Of a stretch of DNA of 64,000 bases, positions 31,746-40,494 are shown piece by piece. The DNA is taken from NCBI GenBank assembly GCA_031401675.1, contig JANNRR010000050.1, positions 29,125 through 93,124 of the forward strand, read 5' to 3'. Origin of the DNA: JANNRR01 sp031401675 (GTDB lineage Bacteria; Pseudomonadota; Alphaproteobacteria; Rhodobacterales; Rhodobacteraceae). Under the pieces are notes generated by a model that searched no databases, had not been told where the DNA came from, and saw nothing but the letters and a program-made list of their open reading frames with translations. The position numbers and the translations under genes are program-made. The first letter of the stretch is position 1. Each line of letters starts with the position of its first letter.

Positions 31746-32828
31746 CTACCCCAGATGCTCGATCAGCAGGGCAACAATCCGGGAATCCGGCTGGCGCAGC
31801 GCCTGCGGATCGGTCACCGCGAAAAATCCGAAATCGGCAGCCACCAGCGACGGGTCGGTCTCATAGCTGATCCCGATGGTCACCGGCCCGGAAAACTCGA
31901 ACGTCCGGCCCGCAACCATCGGCAGCGCAATGACCTTGAGCAGCGGCTTGTTGAATTCGGTCTCGTTGTGACAGGCCGAAACCGAGGCGCTGCCAACGGG
32001 CGTCGAAATCCGGAAGGCACCGCCCGTTGCCGTGCTCAGTGTTACCACGCCGACCAGCGCGAACCGGCTGCCCTCGATGCGTGCCAGCAGCGGCGCGCAA
32101 TCCGGGCTTTCACCACCCGGCTGCGCGTTCGGCTGGCCCGGCGAAAATGCCGCCACCGACATCGCCCGGTTCACGAACCGGGACTGGTGCCCGCCCTCGA
32201 ACCCGGTAAAGACTTCTACCCAGGCATCGCCTGCGCTGAACATCGGGGAAATCCGCACCGGCGGCGGTGCCTTTTCCAGCAGCATCATCGCCCGGCGGCC
32301 AATGAAATTGGTGATGAACGACTCGTCCTTGTAGTGGCGTTGATCCTGATAGACATATTCGGGAAAGTCGGTCAGCCCCAGCCGGACCGGCACCTCTACC
32401 GACACGTCGAGCGAACGCAGCTGATAGTGCCGAAACAGCCGGCGCAACGCCTTGCGATAACCGGACATTTCCGGTTCGGTTGCGCTGCTCAGGGTGGCAA
32501 AGATCAGCGGCAGGAACCGGACGCCACGGCGCATGCAAAGCCGGATGGTGTATTCGCAGTACCGCAGCAGCAGGTCCTTGTCGTAGCCACCTGCGTCGAT
32601 GTGATTCTGGTCGTTCAGCGCATATTCCCAGAACAGGACGTCGCCTTCGGTCAGATCATCCTGTGTTGCCAGCCGGTAATAGCCCATAAGCGACGACGCG
32701 GCCCCGACGGACCGGTTCAGCAGCAGGACCGATGCCGGCGCCCGCCGACGGAAGTTGCTGACCCAGCCCTTCAGGCGCACTGAGTTTGATCCGCCAATGA
32801 CCATGGCCCTGGTGGCTGACTGATCCAT
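31746..32828 (-). CDS. SGNH-hydrolase-like protein of unknown function
   Basis: This 360-residue protein begins MDQSATRAMVIGGSNSVRLK, where GGSNS resembles the SGNH block I (GxSxx), and has FWEYALNDQNHID and YQDQRHYKDESF that could carry the later catalytic asparagine and histidine. The second half (FSAGDAWVEVFTGFEGG onward) resembles an appended beta-rich domain. SGNH-like proteins of this length often modify exopolysaccharides, but no polysaccharide genes lie nearby. No signal peptide is seen. AAAGGGGG precedes the ATG by three bases. It looks monocistronic, and assignment is tentative. Confidence 0.55.
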   Translation of the reverse strand: MDQSATRAMVIGGSNSVRLKGWVSNFRRRAPASVLLLNRSVGAASSLMGYYRLATQDDLTEGDVLFWEYALNDQNHIDAGGYDKDLLLRYCEYTIRLCMRRGVRFLPLIFATLSSATEPEMSGYRKALRRLFRHYQLRSLDVSVEVPVRLGLTDFPEYVYQDQRHYKDESFITNFIGRRAMMLLEKAPPPVRISPMFSAGDAWVEVFTGFEGGHQSRFVNRAMSVAAFSPGQPNAQPGGESPDCAPLLARIEGSRFALVGVVTLSTATGGAFRISTPVGSASVSACHNETEFNKPLLKVIALPMVAGRTFEFSGPVTIGISYETDPSLVAADFGFFAVTDPQALRQPDSRIVALLIEHLG

Positions 32829-33001
32829 GTTCCCCCTTTGGCCCCAACGAACAACAGGCGCGCCTGCTTAACGTGCAGGCGCGATTATTGTCCATACCGG
32901 CCGCGTGCGCCTGACGCAAAGCGTGAAAGCGCGAGCAGGGTTCAACCGGAGGAATAGTTTCAGCGGCCTGCTCCGCGGTTTTGGCAGTTAACGCCGCAGG
33001 G

Positions 33002-33811
33002 TCACGACGCGGCTTTGTGCTTCGGCGGATACTTCGGGGCATGCAGCCCAAGCTGGCGCGCGGTCCTTATGTCGGCAAGCAGGTCGCGTTCGGCGGCGCG
33101 GAACAGATCATTCAGGTCATCTATGACGAAATAGACCGGCTGGTGAATGTCGATCCTATACGGCGTCCGCAGGATATCGATGACGTCAAAGCCGCGCCGT
33201 TCCGGCCCGTCGCTGACCGACCACGGCAGTTCGGTGGGCGACGATGCCAGCCCGGACCCCAATGCCCTGATCTGACCGTTCTCTGTCGTCAGGCCAAACT
33301 CGATGGAAAACCAGTAAAGCCGGATCAGCCAGGCATAATCCTCCTTGGCGGCGCGCAGACCGGTCTGGCCGATGGCCTGGGAAAAACCGGCAAAGCGCGG
33401 GTCGGCCAGCAACGGCGTGTGGCCGAACACTTCATGAAAGATGTCAGGCTCTTCGATGTAGTTGAAATCCTTGCGCGACCGGATGAAAGAGGCGGCCGGG
33501 AACCGCCGTTCCGCCAGCATCGCGAAGAACCGCGCAAAACCGATCAGTGCCGGAACCGGCGCCACCTGCCACCCGGTCCGCGCCCGCAGCACTTCGGAAA
33601 CTTCGACGCATTGCGGAACCCGGTCGGTCGGCAGGTTTACGACCTGCAGCCCCGTCATGTAGGCGCTGGCCGCGTGTTTGTGCACATTCGGTACCTGCTG
33701 CGCGCAAAGATCGCGCCAGACCAGATCCTCCTCGGCGGTATAGGCGATATAGCCGCGTTCGTCGGGGATCTTGGCGGAATAGGCGGTGGAAATGGGCATG
33801 GGCCGGACCAT
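33002..33811 (-). CDS. phhA: Phenylalanine 4-monooxygenase
   Basis: This 269-residue enzyme uses tetrahydropterin and O2 to hydroxylate phenylalanine to tyrosine, starting its breakdown. It has the bacterial single-domain length (about 260-300). FHEVFGHTPLLADPRFA holds the two iron-ligand histidines; the downstream IRLYWFSIEFGL supplies the third ligand glutamate. The ATG at 33811 has GGAG nine bases upstream; an ATG 27 codons earlier reaches into the regulatory region and is rejected. It is divergent from an Lrp-type regulator, with an inverted repeat in the 121-base gap. Confidence 0.96.
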   Translation of the reverse strand: MVRPMPISTAYSAKIPDERGYIAYTAEEDLVWRDLCAQQVPNVHKHAASAYMTGLQVVNLPTDRVPQCVEVSEVLRARTGWQVAPVPALIGFARFFAMLAERRFPAASFIRSRKDFNYIEEPDIFHEVFGHTPLLADPRFAGFSQAIGQTGLRAAKEDYAWLIRLYWFSIEFGLTTENGQIRALGSGLASSPTELPWSVSDGPERRGFDVIDILRTPYRIDIHQPVYFVIDDLNDLFRAAERDLLADIRTARQLGLHAPKYPPKHKAAS

Positions 33812-33856
33812 TGTTGACTGCTCCGGGTCATGATGACAGATTTGCGCGAAATTTTT

Positions 33857-33889
33857 CCCCAGAATCGGGCATAATAGCGTATTTTGGGG
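33857..33889. promoter_or_regulatory. Inverted repeat between phhA and the Lrp-type gene
   Basis: CCCCAGAAT (33857-33865) and ATTTTGGGG (33881-33889) are inverted 9-bp arms with one mismatch and a 15-base spacer, so half-sites recur about every 24 bases. The spacer holds TATTAT/CATAAT, a plausible -10. An Lrp-family regulator binding here could control both divergent genes. Confidence 0.5.
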
Positions 33890-33932
33890 CATGTCATTTC
33901 AGATGTGGCATGAAACTGGGAAAATTCTACCG

Positions 33933-34397
33933 ATGGAGCCGCTGGACGAGTTTGACAAACGCCTGTTGCGCCTGTTGCAACGCGACAGCCGGATCAGCAC
34001 GCAGGACCTGGCCGAACGGGCCGGCCTGACAGCATCGCCCGCATGGCGCCGGGTCAGGCGGCTGGAACAGGCAGGCGTGATCGCCCGGCAGGTTGCGATC
34101 CTGGACCCGCGCCAGTTGGGTCTGCACGCCGTGGCCTATGTGCATGTGTCGCTGCTGGACCACACCGAGGCCAGCATCGCCCGGTTCGAGGATTTCGTGC
34201 AGCGTCAGGATCAGGTGGTAGAATGTGCCTCGATCACCGGGTCCAGCGACTTCATGCTGAAAGTCGTGGCCCGTGACCCCGCGGATCTGGAGTTCTTCAT
34301 CATGCGCCGACTGCTGGCGCTTGGCATCGTGCGCTCCTCGACCACAAATTTCGTGCTGCGACAGACCAAGTACACCACGGAACTGCCGCTTGACTGA
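33933..34397 (+). CDS. Lrp/AsnC-family transcriptional regulator
   Basis: This 154-residue regulator has an N-terminal helix-turn-helix (FDKRLLRLLQRDSRISTQDL, AERAGLTASPAWRRVRRLEQAG) and a C-terminal RAM ligand-binding domain (HAVAYVHVSLLDHTEASIAR, VECASITGSSDFMLKVVARD). These proteins form octamers and respond to amino acids. Divergence from phhA suggests it senses phenylalanine or tyrosine and controls that gene. The start at 33933 (MEPLDEFDKRLL) is placed by family alignment; ATGs at 33891 and 33903 lie upstream without better sites. Confidence 0.93.
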   Translation: MEPLDEFDKRLLRLLQRDSRISTQDLAERAGLTASPAWRRVRRLEQAGVIARQVAILDPRQLGLHAVAYVHVSLLDHTEASIARFEDFVQRQDQVVECASITGSSDFMLKVVARDPADLEFFIMRRLLALGIVRSSTTNFVLRQTKYTTELPLD

Positions 34398-34485
34398 CCG
34401 GGGCAACGCGGGCCGTGAGCCTGCTTGTGCCCGGCAAAAGCCTCGCCTATCAGGATGGCAGGTTTGCGGTCCGGGGGTCAGCGCC

Positions 34486-35130
34486 ATGCCATTTCAGCCC
34501 GGAACCACGCGCCGGTTCGCGGTCGCAGCGCTGCTTGCAGCACTCACGGTTTCCGGCTGCGCCTTGGACCTGCCGACCGAGGGTGCGGCGGCCCCGGCCC
34601 TGCCGATGCGCATCGCCGTCGCCGAGCGCAGCATCGTTGTCGCCGGGCCGCAGGGCTTTTGCATCGACCGGCCGGCCGCACGCGACGGGCCTGGCGGGGC
34701 TTTTGTCCTGCTGGGAAGTTGCGCCGCCATTGCCGGAACCGCCGCCGCCGGTCAACCGGTGGCCCCGGCGGTGCTGACTGCCTCGGTCTCTGCCGCCGGG
34801 GTGCAAGCGGTGGCACCGCAGTTGCCGGCGCTGAACGACTATTTCCGCTCGGCTGCCGGTCGGGCGGCGCTCAGCCGGTCGGGGCGGGCGGCAACGGTTG
34901 CGGTGCAGCGGGCCTGGGCAAATGGCGGCGTGTTCTTTCTGGCAGCCAGCGATGCCAGCGGTGCCCGTGGCCAACGGGTCCAGCCCGAATTCTGGCGCGC
35001 CGTGTTCGATCTGAAAGGCCGGATCGTCACGCTGAACGTCACCGGACTGCAGACCCGCCCGCTGGGACCCGAGGCAGGACGCGCCACGCTTGAGGCGTTT
35101 GTGCGGCAGGTGCAGCGCGAGAACCGGTAG
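34486..35130 (+). CDS. Putative lipoprotein of unknown function
   Basis: This 214-residue protein begins MPFQPGTTRRFAVAALLAAL then TVSGC, a lipobox with the lipidated cysteine about residue 25. The mature part is Ala/Gly-rich and includes RIAVAERSIVVAGPQGFCID, FVLLGSCAAIAG and FWRAVFDLKGRIVTLNVTGL, with regular strands. It is anchored to a membrane, probably facing the periplasm. No domain is recognised. GGGGGT lies six bases before the ATG. Adjacent genes on the same strand are separated by 88 and 158 bases, so it may be single. Confidence 0.75.
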   Translation: MPFQPGTTRRFAVAALLAALTVSGCALDLPTEGAAAPALPMRIAVAERSIVVAGPQGFCIDRPAARDGPGGAFVLLGSCAAIAGTAAAGQPVAPAVLTASVSAAGVQAVAPQLPALNDYFRSAAGRAALSRSGRAATVAVQRAWANGGVFFLAASDASGARGQRVQPEFWRAVFDLKGRIVTLNVTGLQTRPLGPEAGRATLEAFVRQVQRENR

Positions 35131-35288
35131 CCAACGCGCAAATACTGGCGCTGTCGCCACGTTTGCCGGTTTTGACGCCGAGATTTTTACGAAATAGAAA
35201 CAATGGAACGGTTTTGTGATTGATTGTCCGGCAGCACACCGCCAAACCCGGCCTGTTGCCGCTGCTTCGCAACCATGCCTAGGGAACC

Positions 35289-36062
35289 ATGCCCAATCCA
35301 CTGCGCATCATGATCGACAACATTCTGCATCGACGGGCGCTGCACCGCTGGGAACAGGCCGCCGATGCTGCCGCCGCACTGGACGCCGAGGCATTGCGCA
35401 ACCTGCGCGTCCGGGGCCGGCAGTTGCGCCGTCATATCGACCGCTTGATGCATATCGCTGACGGCAAGCTGGCACTGCCGCTGATCGGGTCGAACGCCAT
35501 CCAGAAGCCGATGAATTCCGATTGGGCCTACCGCCCCGAAATCTGGCGCGGCCCGCTGTCGCCGCCGGGGTTGGCGGCAGTGCAGAACAAGGCGCAGATC
35601 GGCGACGAGGCGACGATTTTCCATGATTGCCGGGTCTCGGAACTGACCATCCGCCAGATTCGCAACACGCGTGAAGCGGATCTGGCGCCGTTTGGCCTGC
35701 GGATGGATGTGTTCCGCTTTGACGGCAGCTTCCTGTCGCTGGTTCTGGAACTGCCGGAGGAGGCGGCGCGAAGCCTGCGACTGAAACATGTGGTGCGGGT
35801 GGATGCCGTGGTCGAGCTGGAAAAACCGCTGGAGATATTTGCCCGCCTGAACGTCAAGCACGGCCCCAATGTCGAGCAGATCGTTCGCGAACTACCCTTG
35901 AACAAGCAGGAGGTGATGGTCGAATTCGACCTTGCCTATACCAAGCTGAATGAGAAACGGGTTGAAAAGATGTGGGTTGATCTGATCTTTGAAGGACCCG
36001 AGATGAACCAGATCATCCTGCGCGACGTGACGTTCAGTCGCCGCCCCCGCGCTGAACTGTAA
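35289..36062 (+). CDS. DUF6478-type conserved protein
   Basis: This 257-residue protein, MPNPLRIMIDNILHRRALHR onward, matches from memory a Rhodobacterales-restricted family labelled DUF6478. It has a basic helical N-terminus (ALRNLRVRGRQLRRHIDRLM), the segment NSDWAYRPEIWRGPLSPPGL, and a strand-rich second half (FRFDGSFLSLVLELPEEAAR, LILRDVTFSRRPRAEL). There is no signal peptide, so it is cytoplasmic. AGGGAACC precedes the ATG. The next gene follows after 39 bases and is probably cotranscribed. Function unknown. Confidence 0.75.
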   Translation: MPNPLRIMIDNILHRRALHRWEQAADAAAALDAEALRNLRVRGRQLRRHIDRLMHIADGKLALPLIGSNAIQKPMNSDWAYRPEIWRGPLSPPGLAAVQNKAQIGDEATIFHDCRVSELTIRQIRNTREADLAPFGLRMDVFRFDGSFLSLVLELPEEAARSLRLKHVVRVDAVVELEKPLEIFARLNVKHGPNVEQIVRELPLNKQEVMVEFDLAYTKLNEKRVEKMWVDLIFEGPEMNQIILRDVTFSRRPRAEL

Positions 36063-36101
36063 CCCCGATCACGTGGCAACCCCGATCACAAGGACCAAGC
36101 A

Positions 36102-36485
36102 ATGGCCGACCTGACCCTGACCAAGACGCGCATCCGGGCCGGAGTCTGGGAAGGCATCCTGTCGGCCGAAACCGAACTGCATTTTCAGCCCGATGTCGAA
36201 GTGCTGCATCTGGAGGTTCCGGTACCGGGCGTGACGGTCGCCCTTGCCCCCGACATGAAAAAGACCTGGCATGTCCGCGTGCCGATCCCGGCGGAACTGT
36301 TGAGTGACGGCGTGCAGACCTTCTTGATCCAGGACAAGCGAAATGGCGAAAAGCTGCAAGGCTTCACCATCATCACCGGTGCGGTGATGGAGGATGACAT
36401 CCGCGCCGAGGTCGATCTGTTGCGGGCCGAACTTGACATGCTCAAGAAAGCCTTTCGGCGTCATTGTCTGGAAACGGCAACCTGA
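36102..36485 (+). CDS. Conserved protein of unknown function
   Basis: This 127-residue acidic protein has a strand-rich first part (RIRAGVWEGILSAETELHF, VLHLEVPVPGVTVALAPD) and a helical end (DDIRAEVDLLRAELDMLKKA) that could mediate pairing by coiled coil. AAGGACC lies before the ATG. It follows the DUF6478-type gene by 39 bases and precedes the AEC carrier by 39 bases, so it looks like part of a small operon. No domain or function is recognised. Confidence 0.7.
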   Translation: MADLTLTKTRIRAGVWEGILSAETELHFQPDVEVLHLEVPVPGVTVALAPDMKKTWHVRVPIPAELLSDGVQTFLIQDKRNGEKLQGFTIITGAVMEDDIRAEVDLLRAELDMLKKAFRRHCLETAT

Positions 36486-36524
36486 CGCCGATAAGAACGG
36501 CGACGCGCCGCGCAGGAGAGCCTG

Positions 36525-37463
36525 ATGTTCGACATCCTGACCCGCACATTGCCGTTCTTTGCCGTGATCGGCCTTGGCTACTGGGCCGGACGCACCCGGT
36601 TCTTTTCACCAGAAGCGACGGCCTATCTGACCAAATTCGTGTTCTACTTTGCGCTGTCGGCCATGCTGTTCCGGTTTGCCGCCAATCTGTCGCTTGCCAG
36701 GGTCTGGGACACCGACCTTGTGCTGGCCTACCTGACCGCCTGCATTGCCGTTTATGCGCTGGCAAGCCTTGTCGGCTACTGGCGCAGGTTGCCGATAGCC
36801 GAAGTCGCGGTCGAAGCGCAGGTTGCGGTGATCGGCAACACCGGGTTTCTGGGGGTGCCGATGCTGGTCGTGCTGATCGGACCTGCCGCCGCCGCACCGG
36901 CGCTGCTGGCGCTGGCGATCGACCTGATTGTGTTTTCCAGTCTGATCACCATCCTGCTGACTTCCGCGCGTCAGGGAGGAGTGTCGGTCGCGGTCCTGCG
37001 CCAGGTCGGTTTGGGGCTGATCGGCAACCCGATGATCGTCTCGATGGGGCTGGGGCTGATCTGGTCGGCAACGGCCCTGCCGGTCCCGGCACCGGTGAAC
37101 GATTTCCTGGCCCTGCTCGGTGCCGCAGCTACCCCCGGCGCGCTTTTTGCCATTGGCGCGTCGCTGGCCACCAAGACGGCGGAACGGCTGCAGGTCGCAC
37201 TGTGGCTGTCATTCTGCAAGCTGATCCTGCACCCGGCGGCCGTCGCCGTCACCACGCTTTGGCTGTTCGACGTCGACCCGTTCGCCGCCGGTGTGATGAT
37301 TGCCGTTGCGGCTTTGCCCGTCGCGGGAAATGTTTATATCCTGGCCCAGCATTACGGGGTTGCGCCGCAACGGGTTTCTGCATCGATCCTGATTTCGACG
37401 GCCGTCAGCATCGTCACGGTGTCGGCGGTGGTGGCTTTGGTGACGACGCGGCTGCACCTGTGA
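36525..37463 (+). CDS. AEC-family transporter
   Basis: This 312-residue inner-membrane protein has about ten hydrophobic helices (LPFFAVIGLGYWAGRTRFFS, LTACIAVYALASLVGYW, GNTGFLGVPMLVVLIGPAA, VMIAVAALPVAGNVYILAQH). The NTGFLGVPM and LPVAGNVY motifs and length fit the auxin-efflux-carrier (AEC) family, whose bacterial members move organic acids such as malate. AGGAG lies seven bases before the ATG. The substrate is unknown. fghA follows nine bases after the stop, so it may share its promoter. Confidence 0.9.
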   Translation: MFDILTRTLPFFAVIGLGYWAGRTRFFSPEATAYLTKFVFYFALSAMLFRFAANLSLARVWDTDLVLAYLTACIAVYALASLVGYWRRLPIAEVAVEAQVAVIGNTGFLGVPMLVVLIGPAAAAPALLALAIDLIVFSSLITILLTSARQGGVSVAVLRQVGLGLIGNPMIVSMGLGLIWSATALPVPAPVNDFLALLGAAATPGALFAIGASLATKTAERLQVALWLSFCKLILHPAAVAVTTLWLFDVDPFAAGVMIAVAALPVAGNVYILAQHYGVAPQRVSASILISTAVSIVTVSAVVALVTTRLHL

Positions 37464-37472
37464 AAGGACGAC

Positions 37473-38303
37473 ATGAAGATCATCAGCGAACACAAATGCT
37501 TCGGCGGCATGCAGGGGGTCTATTCCCATAGGTCCGATGCGACGGGATGCGACATGACCTTTGGGTTGTTCCTGCCGGAACAGGTTCGGGGCGGCCCAGT
37601 ACCGGTCCTCTGGTTTCTGGCAGGCCTGACCTGCACGCACGAAAATGCGATGATCAAGGCCGGTGCGCAGGGCTGGGCCGCCGCCCGGGGCATCGCGCTG
37701 GTCTTCCCCGACACGTCGCCCAGGGGTGACGGCGTTGCCAACGATCCCGCCTTCGATCTGGGTCAGGGAGCCGGATTCTATGTGAACGCGACCGCAGAGC
37801 CCTGGGCACCGCATTTCCGGATGTGGGACTATCTTGCGCAGGATCTGCCCGACTTCCTGCTCCGCACCTTTCCGCTGGATGCCGATCGTCAGGCCATCAC
37901 CGGCCACTCGATGGGCGGCCACGGCGCGCTGACCCTGGCAATGGCCGATCCGGGCCGGTTCCGGTCGGTTTCGGCCTTTGCCCCGATTGCCCATCCCACC
38001 AAATCCGATTGGGGCCGCAAGCAGTTCACTGCCTACCTCGGCGCCGACGAAACGCTGTGGGCGGCGCATGATGCGGCATTGCTGATGCGCGAGCGTGGTT
38101 TCCCCGGCCCGCTGTTGCTGGATCAGGGCACCAGTGACCAGTTCCTGCATCTGCTGAAACCCGAAGCGCTGGCCGAAGCCATCGCAGTGCGGCGGCAACC
38201 GGCCACGTTCCGGATGCAGCGCGACTATGACCACAGCTATTTCTTCGTAGCCAGTTTCATCCGCGACCACATCGAATTTCACGCCGAGGCGCTACATGCC
38301 TAG
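37473..38303 (+). CDS. fghA: S-formylglutathione hydrolase
   Basis: This 276-residue esterase hydrolyses S-formylglutathione to formate and glutathione, the last step of glutathione-dependent formaldehyde detoxification. It has the alpha/beta-hydrolase core with GHSMGGHGAL (nucleophile serine), an aspartate in LDQGTSDQFL and a histidine in YDHSYFFVASFI. FLAGLTCTHENAM, LVFPDTSPRGD and GAGFYVNATAEPW are typical of the family. AAAGGACGAC precedes the ATG. It follows the AEC gene; the partner alcohol/formaldehyde dehydrogenase is not in the window. Confidence 0.96.
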   Translation: MKIISEHKCFGGMQGVYSHRSDATGCDMTFGLFLPEQVRGGPVPVLWFLAGLTCTHENAMIKAGAQGWAAARGIALVFPDTSPRGDGVANDPAFDLGQGAGFYVNATAEPWAPHFRMWDYLAQDLPDFLLRTFPLDADRQAITGHSMGGHGALTLAMADPGRFRSVSAFAPIAHPTKSDWGRKQFTAYLGADETLWAAHDAALLMRERGFPGPLLLDQGTSDQFLHLLKPEALAEAIAVRRQPATFRMQRDYDHSYFFVASFIRDHIEFHAEALHA

Positions 38304-38309
38304 CCCGAC

Positions 38310-38768
38310 ATGACCGCGATCTATGTCGATGCCGACGCCTGCCCGGTCAAGGCCGAGGCCGAACGTGTGGCCGACAGGCTGCGCGTGAAACTCTACATCG
38401 TCTCGAACGGCGGACTGCGGCCAAGCCCGCATCCGCTGGTGGAAATGGTGTTCGTACCCGATGGACCCGATGTCGCCGACAAATGGATCGCCGACCGCGC
38501 CGGGCGCGGCGATATCGTCGTGACCGGCGATATTCCCCTGGCCGCGAAGTGTCTGGCGGCCGGGGCCCGGGTCATCAAGCACAACGGCGAGGTTCTGACC
38601 ACGGTCAACATCGGCAACATCCTGGCGATGCGCGATCTGATGGCCGACCTGCGTGCTGCCGATCCATTCCGGCAGGGCGGCGGCAAGGCCTTTACAAAGT
38701 CCGACCGCTCCCGTTTTCTTGAGGCGCTGGACCGCGAGATCCGCGCGGCGAAGAAGGAACCCCTGTGA
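38310..38768 (+). CDS. YaiI/YqxD-family (DUF188) protein
   Basis: This 152-residue protein has the DUF188 signature: [20 protein letters not shown] near the N-terminus, then [20 protein letters not shown] and [20 protein letters not shown], a PIN-like fold with conserved aspartates that suggests a nucleic-acid role, though the function is unproven. Length is normal (about 150). It begins six bases after fghA with no clear Shine-Dalgarno, so it may rely on coupling. Its stop overlaps the start of the next gene (GTGA). Confidence 0.9.
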   Translation: MTAIYVDADACPVKAEAERVADRLRVKLYIVSNGGLRPSPHPLVEMVFVPDGPDVADKWIADRAGRGDIVVTGDIPLAAKCLAAGARVIKHNGEVLTTVNIGNILAMRDLMADLRAADPFRQGGGKAFTKSDRSRFLEALDREIRAAKKEPL

Positions 38769-39391
38769 CCGACCGACCGCAAGCCGTGATCTTCGACATC
38801 GGCAACGTGCTGATCGAATGGCAACCCGAAAACTATTATGACCGCACCTACGGAGTGGCACGCCGCAAGCGGCTGTTCGCCGAGGTGGACCTGCATGCGA
38901 TGAACCTGGCGGTGGATGCCGGAGCCGATTTCCGCAGCACGGTCTATGAATGCGCCGAGCGCCATCCCGAATGGGCCGGCGAGATCAGGGACTGGCACGA
39001 CAACTGGATTCGTCTGGCGGCACCCTTGATCCCGCATTCCATCCGCCTTTTGCGGGCGCTGCGGGCCAAGCGGGTACCGGTGTTCGCTCTGACCAACTTC
39101 GGGGATGCCACGTTTGCCTATGCGCAAACCGAGTACCGGGTGCTGACCGAGTTTGACCGCGAATATGTCTCGGGCCGGATGAAGGTGATCAAGCCCGACC
39201 CCGAGATTTACCGGATGGTCGAGGCGGATTGCACGATTGCGCCCGGGCGGTTGCTGTTCGTCGATGACAAGGCCGAGAATGTGGCGGCAGCCAGCGCCCG
39301 GGGCTGGCAGACGCATCAGTTCGTGACGCCGGGCGGATGGGCGGGGGCGCTGATCGCCGCCGGATTGCTGACAGAGGCGGAGGCAGCATGA
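38765..39391 (+). CDS. HAD-family hydrolase
   Basis: This 208-residue phosphatase-like protein starts at a GTG overlapping the previous stop. HAD motif I is [12 protein letters not shown] with the two aspartate-position residues reduced to the DxG form (F-D-I-G-N-V), motif II is [12 protein letters not shown] (threonine), motif III the [12 protein letters not shown] lysine and motif [16 protein letters not shown] (two aspartates). It probably dephosphorylates a small metabolite. Its stop overlaps the next start (ATGA), tying it to the ornithine cyclodeaminase-like gene. Confidence 0.92.
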   Translation: MTDRPQAVIFDIGNVLIEWQPENYYDRTYGVARRKRLFAEVDLHAMNLAVDAGADFRSTVYECAERHPEWAGEIRDWHDNWIRLAAPLIPHSIRLLRALRAKRVPVFALTNFGDATFAYAQTEYRVLTEFDREYVSGRMKVIKPDPEIYRMVEADCTIAPGRLLFVDDKAENVAAASARGWQTHQFVTPGGWAGALIAAGLLTEAEAA

Positions 39392-40281
39392 CAGTCATTC
39401 TGATCGGGCCAGAGGCCGAAGCGCGGCTGTCCTGGGGCGGGCTGACCGCGGCGCTTGTGGCCGGGCACCGGCTGCCGCGTGCCGAGATCGGCGACACGTT
39501 TCTGTATCGCCGGTCCGACACTTTGCTGACCCGGTCGGCCTGGATCGACGGCATGGGGCTGGCGGTGAAGTCGGCCACGGTGTTTCCGGGCAATCCTGCG
39601 CAGGGGCTGCCAGTCGTCAACGGAGCGGTGAACCTGTATTCCGACCGGACCGGCGAGATCGAGGCGATTGTCGATTTTCACCTGGTGACGAAGTGGAAGA
39701 CGGCGGGGGACTCGCTGTTGGCCGCCAGTCTGCTGGCGCGGCCGGACAGCCGCGAGATTCTGCTGGTAGGGGCGGGGACGGTGGCGCGGTCGATGATCGC
39801 GGCTTATGGCAGCCTGTTTCCGGGCGCGCGGTTTTCGGTCTGGAGCCGGACGGGGGCGGCGCTGGCTGGGGCCACGGTGGTGCGCGATCTGGAGACGGCG
39901 GTCGGGGCGGCGGATATCATCTGTACCGCGACCATGGCGACCGAGCCGCTGATCCGGGGCGAGTGGTTGGCGCCGGGCACGCATCTGGACCTGATCGGGG
40001 CGTACCGGCCCGACATGCGCGAGGTGGATGATACGGCGATGCGGCGGGCCTCGGTCTTTGTGGATGCGCGGGCCACCACGGTGCATCATATCGGCGAGAT
40101 CATGGTGCCGTTGGCATCGGGGGCGATTTCTGAGGCGGATATCAGGGCGGATTTCTATGACATCGCGGCCGGGCTTTATCGGCGCAGTGGGCCACAGGAG
40201 ATCACGCTTGCCAAGAATGGCGGCGGGGCGCATCTGGACCTGATGGTGGCGCGCTACATTCTGAATTTGGCGCGGGGCTAG
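39388..40281 (+). CDS. Ornithine cyclodeaminase / mu-crystallin family protein
   Basis: This 297-residue NAD(P)-binding protein has the family's layout: LPRAEIGDTFLYRRSD, WIDGMGLAVKSATVFPGNP, the nucleotide-binding ILLVGAGTVARSMIAAYGSL and GAYRPDMREVDDTAMRRASV. Such enzymes convert ornithine to proline or reduce cyclic imines; members with this N-terminus act on several amino acids, so the substrate is open. The ATG overlaps the preceding stop as ATGA. A short hairpin with a T-rich tail follows the stop. Confidence 0.9.
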   Translation: MTVILIGPEAEARLSWGGLTAALVAGHRLPRAEIGDTFLYRRSDTLLTRSAWIDGMGLAVKSATVFPGNPAQGLPVVNGAVNLYSDRTGEIEAIVDFHLVTKWKTAGDSLLAASLLARPDSREILLVGAGTVARSMIAAYGSLFPGARFSVWSRTGAALAGATVVRDLETAVGAADIICTATMATEPLIRGEWLAPGTHLDLIGAYRPDMREVDDTAMRRASVFVDARATTVHHIGEIMVPLASGAISEADIRADFYDIAAGLYRRSGPQEITLAKNGGGAHLDLMVARYILNLARG

Positions 40282-40282
40282 C

Positions 40283-40303
40283 GTCTCGGCGCGAGACATT
40301 TTA
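40283..40303 (+). terminator. Probable terminator of the fghA-ornithine cyclodeaminase unit
   Basis: GTCTCG and CGAGAC (40283-40297) form a short hairpin round GCG, followed by ATTTTAT. It begins two bases after the stop. Confidence 0.65.
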
Positions 40304-40394
40304 TAAGATGATGATATTATTGAATTAATGTTGGTTGATTTAGCCTTTTGTTAGCGCGAAATGAGATCAGATGGAATCGTCCTCCTGCTGCTTC

Positions 40395-40494
40395 GGGGCA
40401 GGTGGGGGTTTTGCACCCCCCGCGTCCACCGGTTCTCGGACCGGTGGCGCACCGACGGACGCGCCCCGCAGGATATTTGAGACAAAGTGAAGCG
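40395..40494 (+). repeat. GC-hairpin/ATATTT element C (longest copy)
   Basis: A GGTGGGGG/CACCCCCC hairpin (about 40400-40421) is followed by CCACCGGT (40426-40433) pairing with ACCGGTGG (40440-40447), nested within GCGTCC/GGACGC, and then GGATATTTGAGACAAAGTGAA. It lies downstream of the ornithine cyclodeaminase-like gene in the same orientation. This is the fullest member of the family. Confidence 0.65.
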
